A DNA stretch of 64,000 bases, taken from assembly GCA_902620285.1 (NCBI GenBank), contig CACNHT010000001.1:1-64000 (forward strand), written 5' to 3'. Origin of the DNA: an uncultured Alphaproteobacteria bacterium (GTDB lineage: Bacteria > Pseudomonadota > Alphaproteobacteria > HIMB59 > GCA-002718135). Under the pieces are notes generated by a model. It searched no databases and was not told the origin of the DNA. It saw nothing but the letters and a program-made list of their open reading frames with translations. The translations under genes were made by a program, and so were the position numbers. Shown here in pieces: positions 54,764-63,775 of the stretch; position 1 is the stretch's first letter; each line of letters opens with the position of its first letter.

Positions 54764-55272
54764 AAAGATTTGACTATACTATAACTATCTAGAGAAAAAA
54801 TATGAATTTTTTTATTATTTTCAAGGAGGAAGTTTATAAACCCTGATGTCTTTATACTTATAGTTGTGGTATTAATTAGGGGGTGAAAATTAATTATTTC
54901 ACTGTTAAAAAGTTTTTCATCCAAGTAAAACTCAACAACATTATCTTTGTCATTAAGAAGCGCAAATGGTGAGACTGATCCTGGCTTTATGCCCAGAAAT
55001 TGTTCTAAATATTCAGCATTAGCAAATGATAAATTCTTAGCATCGATAGATTTAGAAAATTGCTTTAAATCAACCTTTGCATTTTCATCACAACTAAAAA
55101 GAAAAAAATTATTTTTTTTATTTTTTAAAAATAAATTTTTTGTATGTGCACCTTTAATTTCACCTCTTAGATTTTCAGAATCTTCAACTGTAAATAAAGG
55201 ATCATGATCATGAATTTGAAATTCTTTATTTTTTACACTAAGTAATTCAAATAAATCTGTCTTTGTAAGCAT
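54760..55272 (-). CDS. Prolyl-tRNA synthetase-associated (ProX/PrdX/YbaK-like) editing domain protein
   Basis: FQIHDHDPLFTVEDSENLRGEIKGAHTKNLFLKNKKNNFFLF; LGIKPGSVSPFALLND. Confidence 0.9.
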   Translation of the reverse strand: MLTKTDLFELLSVKNKEFQIHDHDPLFTVEDSENLRGEIKGAHTKNLFLKNKKNNFFLFSCDENAKVDLKQFSKSIDAKNLSFANAEYLEQFLGIKPGSVSPFALLNDKDNVVEFYLDEKLFNSEIINFHPLINTTTISIKTSGFINFLLENNKKIHIFSLDSYSIVKSL

Positions 55273-55329
55273 AAATAATATTATATTTATTAAGAAATAA
55301 GGTATTTAAATACAATTACAAAATTAACA

Positions 55330-56805
55330 ATGGGAAAAAAAGCAGTAGTTATAGGAAGTGGTTTTGGGGGTATTGCGATTAGTTTAAGATTAAAAAAATT
55401 GGGCTACGATACAACAATTATTGAAAAACTAGACGACCTTGGAGGAAGAGCAAGAGTTTTTGAAGTGAATGGATTTAAACATGATGCTGGACCAACAGTC
55501 ATAACAGCACCATTTCTTTTTGATGAATTATTTAGTTTATTTGGAAAAAAAAGAGAAGATTATTTGAATTTTGTTCCTCTTGAACCCTGGTATAGATATT
55601 ATTTTCATGATGGTAAGACTTTTGATTATTGTTCTACAGTTGAAAAAACAAACAGTGAGATAAGTAAATTTGATAAAAGGGACATAAAAGGATATTCAAA
55701 CCTTTTAAATCAATCAAAAAAAATATTTGATGTGGGTTTTACTAAACTAGCTGACAAACCATTCATTTCTTTTTTCAAAATGTTAGGCGTCATTCCCAAT
55801 TTAATTATTTTAAAAAGTTATTTCACAGTATCTCAACTTGTAAACAGCTATCTAAAAAACCCTTATCTTAGAAAAGCATTTTCAATTCACCCTCTTTTAG
55901 TTGGAGGTGATCCACATACAACAACATCAATTTATGCTTTAATTCATTATTTAGAAAGAAAATGGGGCGTGTTCTTTTGTATGGGTGGTACTGGTAAAAT
56001 TGTATCTGAGTTAAAAAAATTAATGGTTGATTCTGGTGTTAAAATTAAAACAAATACAGAAGCTAAAGAGTTTATTGTTGAAAAAAATAAGATTACAAAA
56101 ATATTAACAAATAATGAAGAAATTACTGATCTAGACTTAGTTGTTTGCAATGCTGACCCACCAATGGTTTATTCCAATCTTTTAAAAAAACAAAATTTAA
56201 GCAGACCTGTATTAAAAGAAAAAAACTTATTGTATTCAATGGGGCTTTTTGTTCTTTTCTTTGGAACAAAAAAACAATACCATAAAGTTGCTCACCATAC
56301 TATTTGGATGACTGAAAGATTTAAATCTTTACTTAATGATATATTTAAAAATAAAATTTTATCTGATGATTTCTCCTTATATATTCACAGGCCTACTGCA
56401 ACAGACAAGTCATTTGCTCCAGATGGTTGTGATAGTTTTTACGTTTTATGCCCAGTACCTAATTTACAAGGCAAAATTGATTGGGATGTTGAATCAGAAA
56501 ACCTTAAAAATAAGATAGTTAAAGAATTATCACAAACAATTATGCCAGATTTAGAAAAGAGTATTACAGATGTTTTTTGGATGAATCCTAAAGATTTTAA
56601 AAATGATTATAATTCTATGCACGGAGCCGGTTTTTCCATAGCTCCAATCTTTACACAATCAGCTTGGTTTAGATACCACAACAAGGATAAAAAAATTAAA
56701 AACCTATATTTTTCGGCGGCAGGTTCTCATCCAGGCGCTGGAATACCAGGAGTTCTTTCATCAGCTAAAGTTGTTGAAAACATAATTAAAGCTGAATTAA
56801 AATAA
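55330..56805 (+). CDS. crtI: Phytoene desaturase
   Basis: VIGSGFGGIAISLRLKKLGYDTTIIEKLDDLGGRARVFE; SAAGSHPGAGIPGVLSSAK. Confidence 0.97.
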   Translation: MGKKAVVIGSGFGGIAISLRLKKLGYDTTIIEKLDDLGGRARVFEVNGFKHDAGPTVITAPFLFDELFSLFGKKREDYLNFVPLEPWYRYYFHDGKTFDYCSTVEKTNSEISKFDKRDIKGYSNLLNQSKKIFDVGFTKLADKPFISFFKMLGVIPNLIILKSYFTVSQLVNSYLKNPYLRKAFSIHPLLVGGDPHTTTSIYALIHYLERKWGVFFCMGGTGKIVSELKKLMVDSGVKIKTNTEAKEFIVEKNKITKILTNNEEITDLDLVVCNADPPMVYSNLLKKQNLSRPVLKEKNLLYSMGLFVLFFGTKKQYHKVAHHTIWMTERFKSLLNDIFKNKILSDDFSLYIHRPTATDKSFAPDGCDSFYVLCPVPNLQGKIDWDVESENLKNKIVKELSQTIMPDLEKSITDVFWMNPKDFKNDYNSMHGAGFSIAPIFTQSAWFRYHNKDKKIKNLYFSAAGSHPGAGIPGVLSSAKVVENIIKAELK

Positions 56806-56807
56806 TA

Positions 56808-57689
56808 ATGATTGATTTAAAGCTCAATTCATCTGCTGACCTTAAAAAAGAGGGCAAAAGTTTTTACTGGGCAAGTTTTTTTTTACCAAAAAGTTACAAA
56901 AAAAATGCTGGGATTCTTTATTCAATTTGTAGATATTTTGATGATGTTGCTGATAAATATAGCGAAGATCAAACTATCTATCTCAAAAATTCAATTGAAG
57001 AAATAAGGACCAATAAAAATAATAAAGTAAATACTTTTTTACAAAAAAATGAAATTAACAATTTAATTTTTATAGATTTAATTGAGGGATTAATCTTGGA
57101 TCAGAAAAAAATAAGAATTCAAAACAAGGAAGAACTTATAAAATACTCCTATCATGTTGCTGGCACTGTTGGATTAATGATGTCTAAAATTATAGGAGTA
57201 AAACATGAAAAGGCAGCACGATCCGCAATCGATTTAGGTATTGGAATGCAGTTAACAAATATAGCGAGAGATGTTTATGAAGACTCTAAAATGAAAAGAA
57301 TATATTTACCTGCTAATTGGATACCTGGTATATCATTAAAAAATTTAACTGATCTTCATAACAAAAGTTTTGAAAAAGATGAAAGAATATCAAATGCAAT
57401 TCATGAAGTAATAGGACTTTCAGATAAGTTTTATGAAAATGGTTTTGCTGGTTTAAAATATATCCCAATATCTTCCAGATTAGGGATATTCATTGCGGCT
57501 AATATTTATAGAGCTATTGGTATAAAAATTAAATCTAATAAAAAAAAATATTTAAGAGAAAGGGTATATTTAAACTTATTAGAAAAATCTTTAATTACAC
57601 TTAAATCAATTTTACTTTTTATTTTCATCCCTTTTATGAAATATCAGTATCAAAAAATTAGAGATAAACTCCCAAATGAAAATTTATAA
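56808..57689 (+). CDS. crtB: Phytoene synthase
   Basis: SFYWASFFLPK, YSICRYFDDVADK, GMQLTNIARDVYEDSKMKRIYLP. Confidence 0.96.
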   Translation: MIDLKLNSSADLKKEGKSFYWASFFLPKSYKKNAGILYSICRYFDDVADKYSEDQTIYLKNSIEEIRTNKNNKVNTFLQKNEINNLIFIDLIEGLILDQKKIRIQNKEELIKYSYHVAGTVGLMMSKIIGVKHEKAARSAIDLGIGMQLTNIARDVYEDSKMKRIYLPANWIPGISLKNLTDLHNKSFEKDERISNAIHEVIGLSDKFYENGFAGLKYIPISSRLGIFIAANIYRAIGIKIKSNKKKYLRERVYLNLLEKSLITLKSILLFIFIPFMKYQYQKIRDKLPNENL

Positions 57690-58758
57690 AGCTGCAATAA
57701 TTGGCTTAGGCCCTAGCGGTTTAGCTGTAAATAAAATTCTTTACGGAGATAGTAGTAAAGAAATCATTGCATTTGAAAGTGAAGATATAAACAAAAGAAA
57801 TAATATTTTTGGTTTTTGGTTAACAGATTGGATGAAGCCATTTGAAAAAATTATTGAAAAAAAATGGTACAAATGGACTATTGGTAACAAAGATATTGAG
57901 GTAATGCATACAAGTTTAGATAAACCCTACTGTGTCACTAGTTTTAAAACTTGGAAAAAATTTTGCTTAGAAACAAAAAATAAATTAGAAATCATAAACA
58001 AACAAGTTGTTCGATATTTTCCTGAACAAAATTATTTTAAAATAATCACTATAGATGACAAAATATATTACGCTGAAAATATATATGATTCACGATCAGC
58101 AAAAGAAAAAAAAGGTGAATTATTACAACATTTTTTTGGAATTAATATTACCGTAGCAGACAATACTTTTAATGAAGATAATTTAACCTTGATGCATTTT
58201 ACGGAAGAAAATAATGTTTTACATTTTATGTATATCCTACCATTTAGTCACAATAAAGCGCTTGTTGAATCGACAGTCTTTTCAAAAGATGTTTTTCCCA
58301 GTTCCTGGTATAGAGAAAAAATAAATGATTACTTAAAAAAAAATAATATTACTAATTTTAAAGAAGAGAGTTCAGAAAAAGGAGTAATACCAATGTTTTT
58401 TGCAGAGGAGAAAAGATCAGTTAATTCTAATATCTTTAATATCGGTATTAGAGGAGGTGCATGTAAGACCTCTACTGGATATGCCTTTTCATTTCTTATT
58501 AAGCAAATTCAGTTGTTAAAAAATTCAAAGAACAACCATGTAAATATCCATAATTTTTTAGAAAGAAAAATGGATAAGGTTTTTATTAATTTTTTAAAAA
58601 ATAATAGAGAAGATGGAAGGTCATTTATCAAGCTCGCATCTAATCTAAATGGAGATGAATTCCAAAGTTTTATGATGGGTGAATCAAGTTTACTAACTAA
58701 GTTAAAAATTATAAATAGTATGCCCAAACTTCCTTTTATAAAAGAATTATTTAAATAA
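57676..58758 (+). CDS. crtY: Lycopene cyclase (CrtY-type)
   Basis: FAD-binding GLGPSGLA; FGFWLTDW; location in the crt cluster; overlaps crtB by 14 nt. Confidence 0.88.
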   Translation: MKIYKAAIIGLGPSGLAVNKILYGDSSKEIIAFESEDINKRNNIFGFWLTDWMKPFEKIIEKKWYKWTIGNKDIEVMHTSLDKPYCVTSFKTWKKFCLETKNKLEIINKQVVRYFPEQNYFKIITIDDKIYYAENIYDSRSAKEKKGELLQHFFGINITVADNTFNEDNLTLMHFTEENNVLHFMYILPFSHNKALVESTVFSKDVFPSSWYREKINDYLKKNNITNFKEESSEKGVIPMFFAEEKRSVNSNIFNIGIRGGACKTSTGYAFSFLIKQIQLLKNSKNNHVNIHNFLERKMDKVFINFLKNNREDGRSFIKLASNLNGDEFQSFMMGESSLLTKLKIINSMPKLPFIKELFK

Positions 58759-58759
58759 C

Positions 58760-59578
58760 ATGTTAGCCGACCTTACAATTTTAAATATTATTTCTTTTTT
58801 ATTAATTTTTTTCATTGGTCTTCCCCATGGTTCATTTGATGGTGCGGTTGCCTCTTTAGTAGGTTTTAGTAACAGAATTCAATTTCTACAATTCATATTT
58901 TATTACCTAATTTTATTTTTTCTAGTCATTCTATTTTGGTTATATTTTCCTATTATTGCACTAACGATTTTTATTATAATGACTATTGCTCATTTTGGAT
59001 TATGTGATTGGACAAATTTTAAAATAAATAAATATAAGTATTCTATAAGTTTTACTTATGGAATGACTATTATTTTTGGAATAATATTTTTCAACGAAGA
59101 TCAATCTTTTTTGATATTTGAATATCTGACAAATAATAATATTTATTCAATCCAAAAATATTTTTTTATCCCATATTTTTTAACATTATTATCTATAATA
59201 TATTTTATTTATCTTTCCTTCTTTGAAAAGAAATTACGAAAAGGAATTATTGAGATTCTATTTCTTTTATTAATTTTTTATTTTTTTGATCCATTACTAA
59301 GCTTTGCAATATACTTCTGTTTTTTTCATACTTACAAACATTTAAAACATTTGATTAAAAATATTTATTTAAATTTAAAAAATAAAAAATTTGTGATTTA
59401 CTCCACGATAATTTTTACAGTAATTTCTTGGATTGGGGGTTTAGGAATTGCTTACTATTTAATTCAGAATTTATCATTATATGAGTCAATATTAAAAGTA
59501 ATTTTCATTGGACTTGCTGCTTTAACCCTTCCTCATATGTTACTTGTTGATATTGTCTACAGAAGAAGATTTAAATAA
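58760..59578 (+). CDS. blh: Beta-carotene 15,15'-dioxygenase, Blh family (retinal formation)
   Basis: Membrane protein with GLPHGSFDGAVA, AHFGLCDW, FFHTYKHLKH, LPHMLLVD histidine motifs. Confidence 0.9.
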   Translation: MLADLTILNIISFLLIFFIGLPHGSFDGAVASLVGFSNRIQFLQFIFYYLILFFLVILFWLYFPIIALTIFIIMTIAHFGLCDWTNFKINKYKYSISFTYGMTIIFGIIFFNEDQSFLIFEYLTNNNIYSIQKYFFIPYFLTLLSIIYFIYLSFFEKKLRKGIIEILFLLLIFYFFDPLLSFAIYFCFFHTYKHLKHLIKNIYLNLKNKKFVIYSTIIFTVISWIGGLGIAYYLIQNLSLYESILKVIFIGLAALTLPHMLLVDIVYRRRFK

Positions 59579-59632
59579 ATCGTTTTCTCAAATATTGACT
59601 TATAAATTCAAAGTGGTAATTGTGTAATTTAT

Positions 59633-59707
59633 GCGGGCGTAGCTCAGGGGTAGAGCGCAACCTTGCCAAGGTTGAAGTCGAGGGTTCGAATCCCTTCGCC
59701 CGCTCCA
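59633..59707 (+). tRNA. tRNA-Gly (GCC), CCA encoded
   Basis: GCGGGCG/CGCCCGC acceptor pairing, GCC anticodon in CCTTGCCAAGG, GGTTCGAATCCC T-arm. Confidence 0.96.
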
Positions 59708-59879
59708 AGAGATCCGCCAAATATTAGATCTTGCAGAGTTAGCGAAACGGACTCATCGACACTACATCGACAGAAATTATAACTTCTTTTAACACTTTAT
59801 ATATGAGTAGTAATAGTTTTGGTTGTTCGATAGTAAATTTTGAAGAAAAGATTAAAAAAAAATAGACAAAGTTTAATCT

Positions 59880-60308
59880 ATGCTTGATAATAAATGTGTG
59901 GGTAAACTTTTTTATGTTGCGTTATTTATTTATTTAATAGCACCCTCTACACTTTTTGCACAAGACGATTTGTCTGGTAAGGGGATCTTCTGCTATAAAG
60001 AAGACGAGTCAAGTGCAAGAGCTATTGGTGTAGAGTTTAGCACTAAAACTCAAGCAATTATTTATTTAGAAGAAAATACTGATCCAAGAAAACAAATTTA
60101 TACATCTTATAAAACTTCAGCTGAACAAGTTGTTATAAAGGATTTGTCAGGATATTATGAGATTTATGTTAATAGAAAAAATTTAACAGTTGAGACATCG
60201 CGGCAGGGTTATTGGTTTGGAAAATTTTGTATTATTGTTGAGCCTAAAGAATTAGAAAATCTATTTATAAAAAGTTTTTCTAAGTTTAAACAGGGCAACA
60301 TTCTTTAA
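59880..60308 (+). CDS. Hypothetical secreted protein, cargo of a tRNA-bounded mini-island
   Basis: 142 aa with signal peptide LFYVALFIYLIAPSTLFAQ; enclosed between tRNA-Gly and its partial copy. Confidence 0.65.
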   Translation: MLDNKCVGKLFYVALFIYLIAPSTLFAQDDLSGKGIFCYKEDESSARAIGVEFSTKTQAIIYLEENTDPRKQIYTSYKTSAEQVVIKDLSGYYEIYVNRKNLTVETSRQGYWFGKFCIIVEPKELENLFIKSFSKFKQGNIL

Positions 60309-60408
60309 GTCCATCGACACTATATAGACACTCAGCATAAAAAAAATAAAATAGACAGAATATTATGTTATATTTTTATAAGGATTATGGTGAGTAAGTT
60401 CGTACCTG

Positions 60409-60460
60409 GCAACCTTGCCAAGGTTGAAGTCGAGAATTCGAATCCCTTCGCCCGCTCCAA
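60409..60460 (+). repeat. Partial duplication of the tRNA-Gly 3' part (putative att site)
   Basis: 50/52 identity to 59657-59708; differences GG to AA in the T-stem. Confidence 0.9.
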
Positions 60461-60643
60461 ATCCCAATTCCACCTTTATTTTTTAAAATCCATTTGCAAT
60501 TAAGTTGCAATGCAGTTTTACTATTTTGATCATTTAAAAATTAATATAGCAACTAAAGAATTTAATGATTGGGTACATCAAAAATAAATCCTATACTTTT
60601 AATACTTCCATAAATGATTGTTTTTTCTTCATCTTTATAACCA

Positions 60644-61285
60644 TCAATACCATTCATAAAACCAATTTTCATATAAGTTTAAGCTCTTTAATTTGTTAAT
60701 TAACTTTTTGTGATCATTAACCCAAACTTGATTTTTAATAACTAGTTTTGAACCATCAGCACTTGGTATCTTCTTACCTTCTGGATTACCATGAGTTTCA
60801 CAAATTACCATTTCAACCTTTTCTTTATTTTCAATAATTTTAGGCATAATTTCATATTCTGAACCTTCAACATCCAATTTTATTAAGTCTATTTTTTTGT
60901 GTTCACTTAAAATTGTTTTTATATCCAAGCATTTCACGGATATTTTTTTATTTATATCTATTCCATCCTTTTGCGGCTTTAGAGTCGATCTTTGGTTATA
61001 ATCAAAAATATTTTTAGCTTTTTTGTGGAAATATAAAAAAGATGTCCCAGTAAAATTTGAAACAGCAAAATTAAACACTTTAATCTTTGGATTATTTTTA
61101 AATCTATTTATCATATACTTGCAACAACTTATATTAGGTTCATAACAAATAATATTTGAATTAAATTTCTTAAATAACAAATCTGCTATATCTCCAACAT
61201 TTGCTCCTATATCTAATATAATTGAATTACTATCAATGTGATTTAGATTTAATAACATTTCCTGATATTTTGATAAAATGTTCAT
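60644..61285 (-). CDS. FkbM-family methyltransferase
   Basis: ILDIGANVGDIADLLFKKF, IDLIKLDVEGSEYEIM. Confidence 0.9.
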   Translation of the reverse strand: MNILSKYQEMLLNLNHIDSNSIILDIGANVGDIADLLFKKFNSNIICYEPNISCCKYMINRFKNNPKIKVFNFAVSNFTGTSFLYFHKKAKNIFDYNQRSTLKPQKDGIDINKKISVKCLDIKTILSEHKKIDLIKLDVEGSEYEIMPKIIENKEKVEMVICETHGNPEGKKIPSADGSKLVIKNQVWVNDHKKLINKLKSLNLYENWFYEWY

Positions 61286-61364
61286 AAGTAATCTACATTT
61301 AAATAATTTATTAACAAATATATTCTATATACTAATTAAAATAATAAAATTTAAAAAATTTATA

Positions 61365-62216
61365 ATGAAGATTGATTTTAAATTTGTTCCAAGTTTTTCA
61401 ACTTCTATTAATCCTAATTTTAAAAAATCCATTTTTTTTATGCATATACCTAAAAGTGGAGGAACAACAATAGATCATATTTTCATAAAATTATCAAATA
61501 TTCTAAAAAATTTTAATTTTATAAGATGTAAATATGATTCTGATACCAGCAAGATCAGATCATTTTCAAATCTTAACAATAACCCTAAACCGATATTTCT
61601 TTCTGGTCATTTAGATTATGATTTTACTGACAACCTTAAAAATTTTTTTAAATGTACAATTGTTAGAGAGCCAGTAAGTAGAGTAATTTCACATTATAAA
61701 TTCAATATTTTTAAAATGAAGAAAACACCTCAAACGTATTCTTTTGAAAATTTTATTAATGACGAAGTTAATAGTAATAGAGATAATTTAATTACAAGAC
61801 ATTTCTGTGGTCTTTTAAATAAAAATATTGAAATTTCTAATAATGACAAGAAAAATGCAATTAAAAATATTCATAATTTTGATAGTATTTCAACAATTGA
61901 AAATTGGGATAATTTTCTTTCTGATATCTTAACTGAATTTGGTTTGCCCTCAATTATATACTCTAAATTTCAACAACATAATTATGACTTTTCTTACCAT
62001 CCTAGTAAGAAAGATTTAGATTTGATTAAGGAAAACTTTGGATATGATATAGAATTTTATTCAAATGTATCTGAAAGAAAATATAATATTAAATTTAAAA
62101 GGACCCAAGAATATAACAAAGATATTTGTATTGTTTCACCATTTTTAAATGTTGAAAATAAATTATTTAGTGACGAAGAAGTTAAAAAATTATTAATAAA
62201 AAAAAATGAAATCTAA
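61365..62216 (+). CDS. Sulfotransferase family protein
   Basis: FMHIPKSGGTTIDHIF (5'-PAPS loop) and CTIVREPVSRVISHYKF (3'-phosphate motif). Confidence 0.88.
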   Translation: MKIDFKFVPSFSTSINPNFKKSIFFMHIPKSGGTTIDHIFIKLSNILKNFNFIRCKYDSDTSKIRSFSNLNNNPKPIFLSGHLDYDFTDNLKNFFKCTIVREPVSRVISHYKFNIFKMKKTPQTYSFENFINDEVNSNRDNLITRHFCGLLNKNIEISNNDKKNAIKNIHNFDSISTIENWDNFLSDILTEFGLPSIIYSKFQQHNYDFSYHPSKKDLDLIKENFGYDIEFYSNVSERKYNIKFKRTQEYNKDICIVSPFLNVENKLFSDEEVKKLLIKKNEI

Positions 62217-62934
62217 ATATTTAATTTTACAAATTGACATCGGTGAAGGAACCCAGTGGGGGAATACAAAAACAATTAATCCAATAAGAGAAATATTTAT
62301 TCCTTCAGTTAAAGAGTATTGTAAAAAATTTAATTATGATCACCAATTAATCACCAAAAGTATTTATGAGGAGAGAAATAAAGAATTTAATTTTTTAGAA
62401 ACCAAAAAAAAACATTATTCTTTTGAAAGATATTTCCATTTCGAAAAAAATTATGAATTCATTATTTATCTTGATAACGACATATACATATATCCAGATG
62501 CAAAAGAATTACCTAAAATTTCTGGTTTAATGAATGTTAAAGAACCTGAGGGAAACAGTTCAAAAATATTTAGAGAGGTTAACAATCTTGACGAGTCTTT
62601 CCCATATTTTAATTCTGGAGTAACATTTTGTGATAAAGAAACAGCGAAAAATCTATCAAATTATATGATATACAGATTAAAAAACAAAATTAGATCTAAA
62701 GGAAAGAATTCTGACAATATGCTATTAAATGAATTTATTATTGAAAATAAAAAAATATTTCAAGAACTGGGTCCAGAGTGGAACTATATGCCTCTTCTTC
62801 CAAATTGTAAAAGAATTAATGAGCCATATTTTTTTCATTTTGTTGGTATTCGAGGAAAAGAAATAATTAATAAACTTCAAGATAATAAAATACCAATTTT
62901 AGATTTTTTGAAAGAAATCAAAAAATTTAATTAA
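62206..62934 (+). CDS. GT8-like glycosyltransferase
   Basis: IIYLDNDIYIYP (DxD), YFNSGVTFC, FFHFVG motifs. Confidence 0.65.
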   Translation: MKSKYLILQIDIGEGTQWGNTKTINPIREIFIPSVKEYCKKFNYDHQLITKSIYEERNKEFNFLETKKKHYSFERYFHFEKNYEFIIYLDNDIYIYPDAKELPKISGLMNVKEPEGNSSKIFREVNNLDESFPYFNSGVTFCDKETAKNLSNYMIYRLKNKIRSKGKNSDNMLLNEFIIENKKIFQELGPEWNYMPLLPNCKRINEPYFFHFVGIRGKEIINKLQDNKIPILDFLKEIKKFN

Positions 62935-62953
62935 TAATTGTTATTATAAAAAT

Positions 62954-63556
62954 TTATTTAGTTTTCATACTTATTCTAATGTTAAAACTTATGACTATTC
63001 TTTCATCTTTAGAAAGATTTTCATTAACAGAATGATCTAAATAACTTGGAAATAATACTAATGCACCCTCTTTAGGGCTTATACCGTTTACTTGAGCGTT
63101 TAATGAATTTGGTGTTGTAGCGTTTGGGTGAGAATAAATTGGCGCAGGTCTAGGGTCATAAAAAATAATATCACCAGAATTTTCTGGAGCTCTAACATAA
63201 TAAGCTCCACTTACAGTGCTATTCCCATGCTGATGTCGCAAGTTTGCTGAACCACCTGTATTTACAATTGCCCACATATTACTAATTTTAGCTATTTGTT
63301 TTTTTGTATCCCAATTCATATCAATCATTAATTGTTCAATATGCTTTGATATAAAAAAGATAAAATTTTGAGGTTCTTTTTCATTAAGATCAAAATCTCT
63401 AGAATGCCATCCCTTTATATTGCTCTTATTTATTCCAACTTGATCACTACTTTGTTGTTTTTTTATATATTCATAAATTTCCTCATTAATTTTCTTATAA
63501 TTATCAAGCTGTATAGTCCAAACAGGCGTGGGGAAAAAAAGATTTGGTTTAGTCAT
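62954..63556 (-). CDS. Putative 2OG-Fe(II) oxygenase (TIGR02466-like)
   Basis: LRHQHGNSTVSGAYYVRAPENSGDIIFYDPRP, ALVLFPSYLDHSVNENLSKDERIVISFNI. Confidence 0.88.
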   Translation of the reverse strand: MTKPNLFFPTPVWTIQLDNYKKINEEIYEYIKKQQSSDQVGINKSNIKGWHSRDFDLNEKEPQNFIFFISKHIEQLMIDMNWDTKKQIAKISNMWAIVNTGGSANLRHQHGNSTVSGAYYVRAPENSGDIIFYDPRPAPIYSHPNATTPNSLNAQVNGISPKEGALVLFPSYLDHSVNENLSKDERIVISFNIRISMKTK

Positions 63557-63631
63557 TATTTATATTTATAGTAATTTGTAGTGCCAGTAAACAAATCTAA
63601 ATATTTACAGTAATAAAAAATAGTATTTAGT

Positions 63632-63775
63632 TTATTTAATATTAAAATATTTTTTTATTAGCATAACAGTTCTAATAATTCGTTGATGGTGTTTGTCAAA
63701 GTTTTTTCTTCCTGATACAATATGTGGATACTTTGAAATTAAATTCTTTACATATTTTGGCAGTTTTTTTTTCAA
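63632..63775 (-). CDS. Possible small ORF translationally coupled to purH (TTG start)
   Basis: 47-codon frame LKKKLPKYVKNLISKYPHIVSGRKNFDKHHQRIIRTVMLIKKYFNIK; its TTG overlaps the purH TGA. Confidence 0.3.
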   Translation of the reverse strand: MKKKLPKYVKNLISKYPHIVSGRKNFDKHHQRIIRTVMLIKKYFNIK

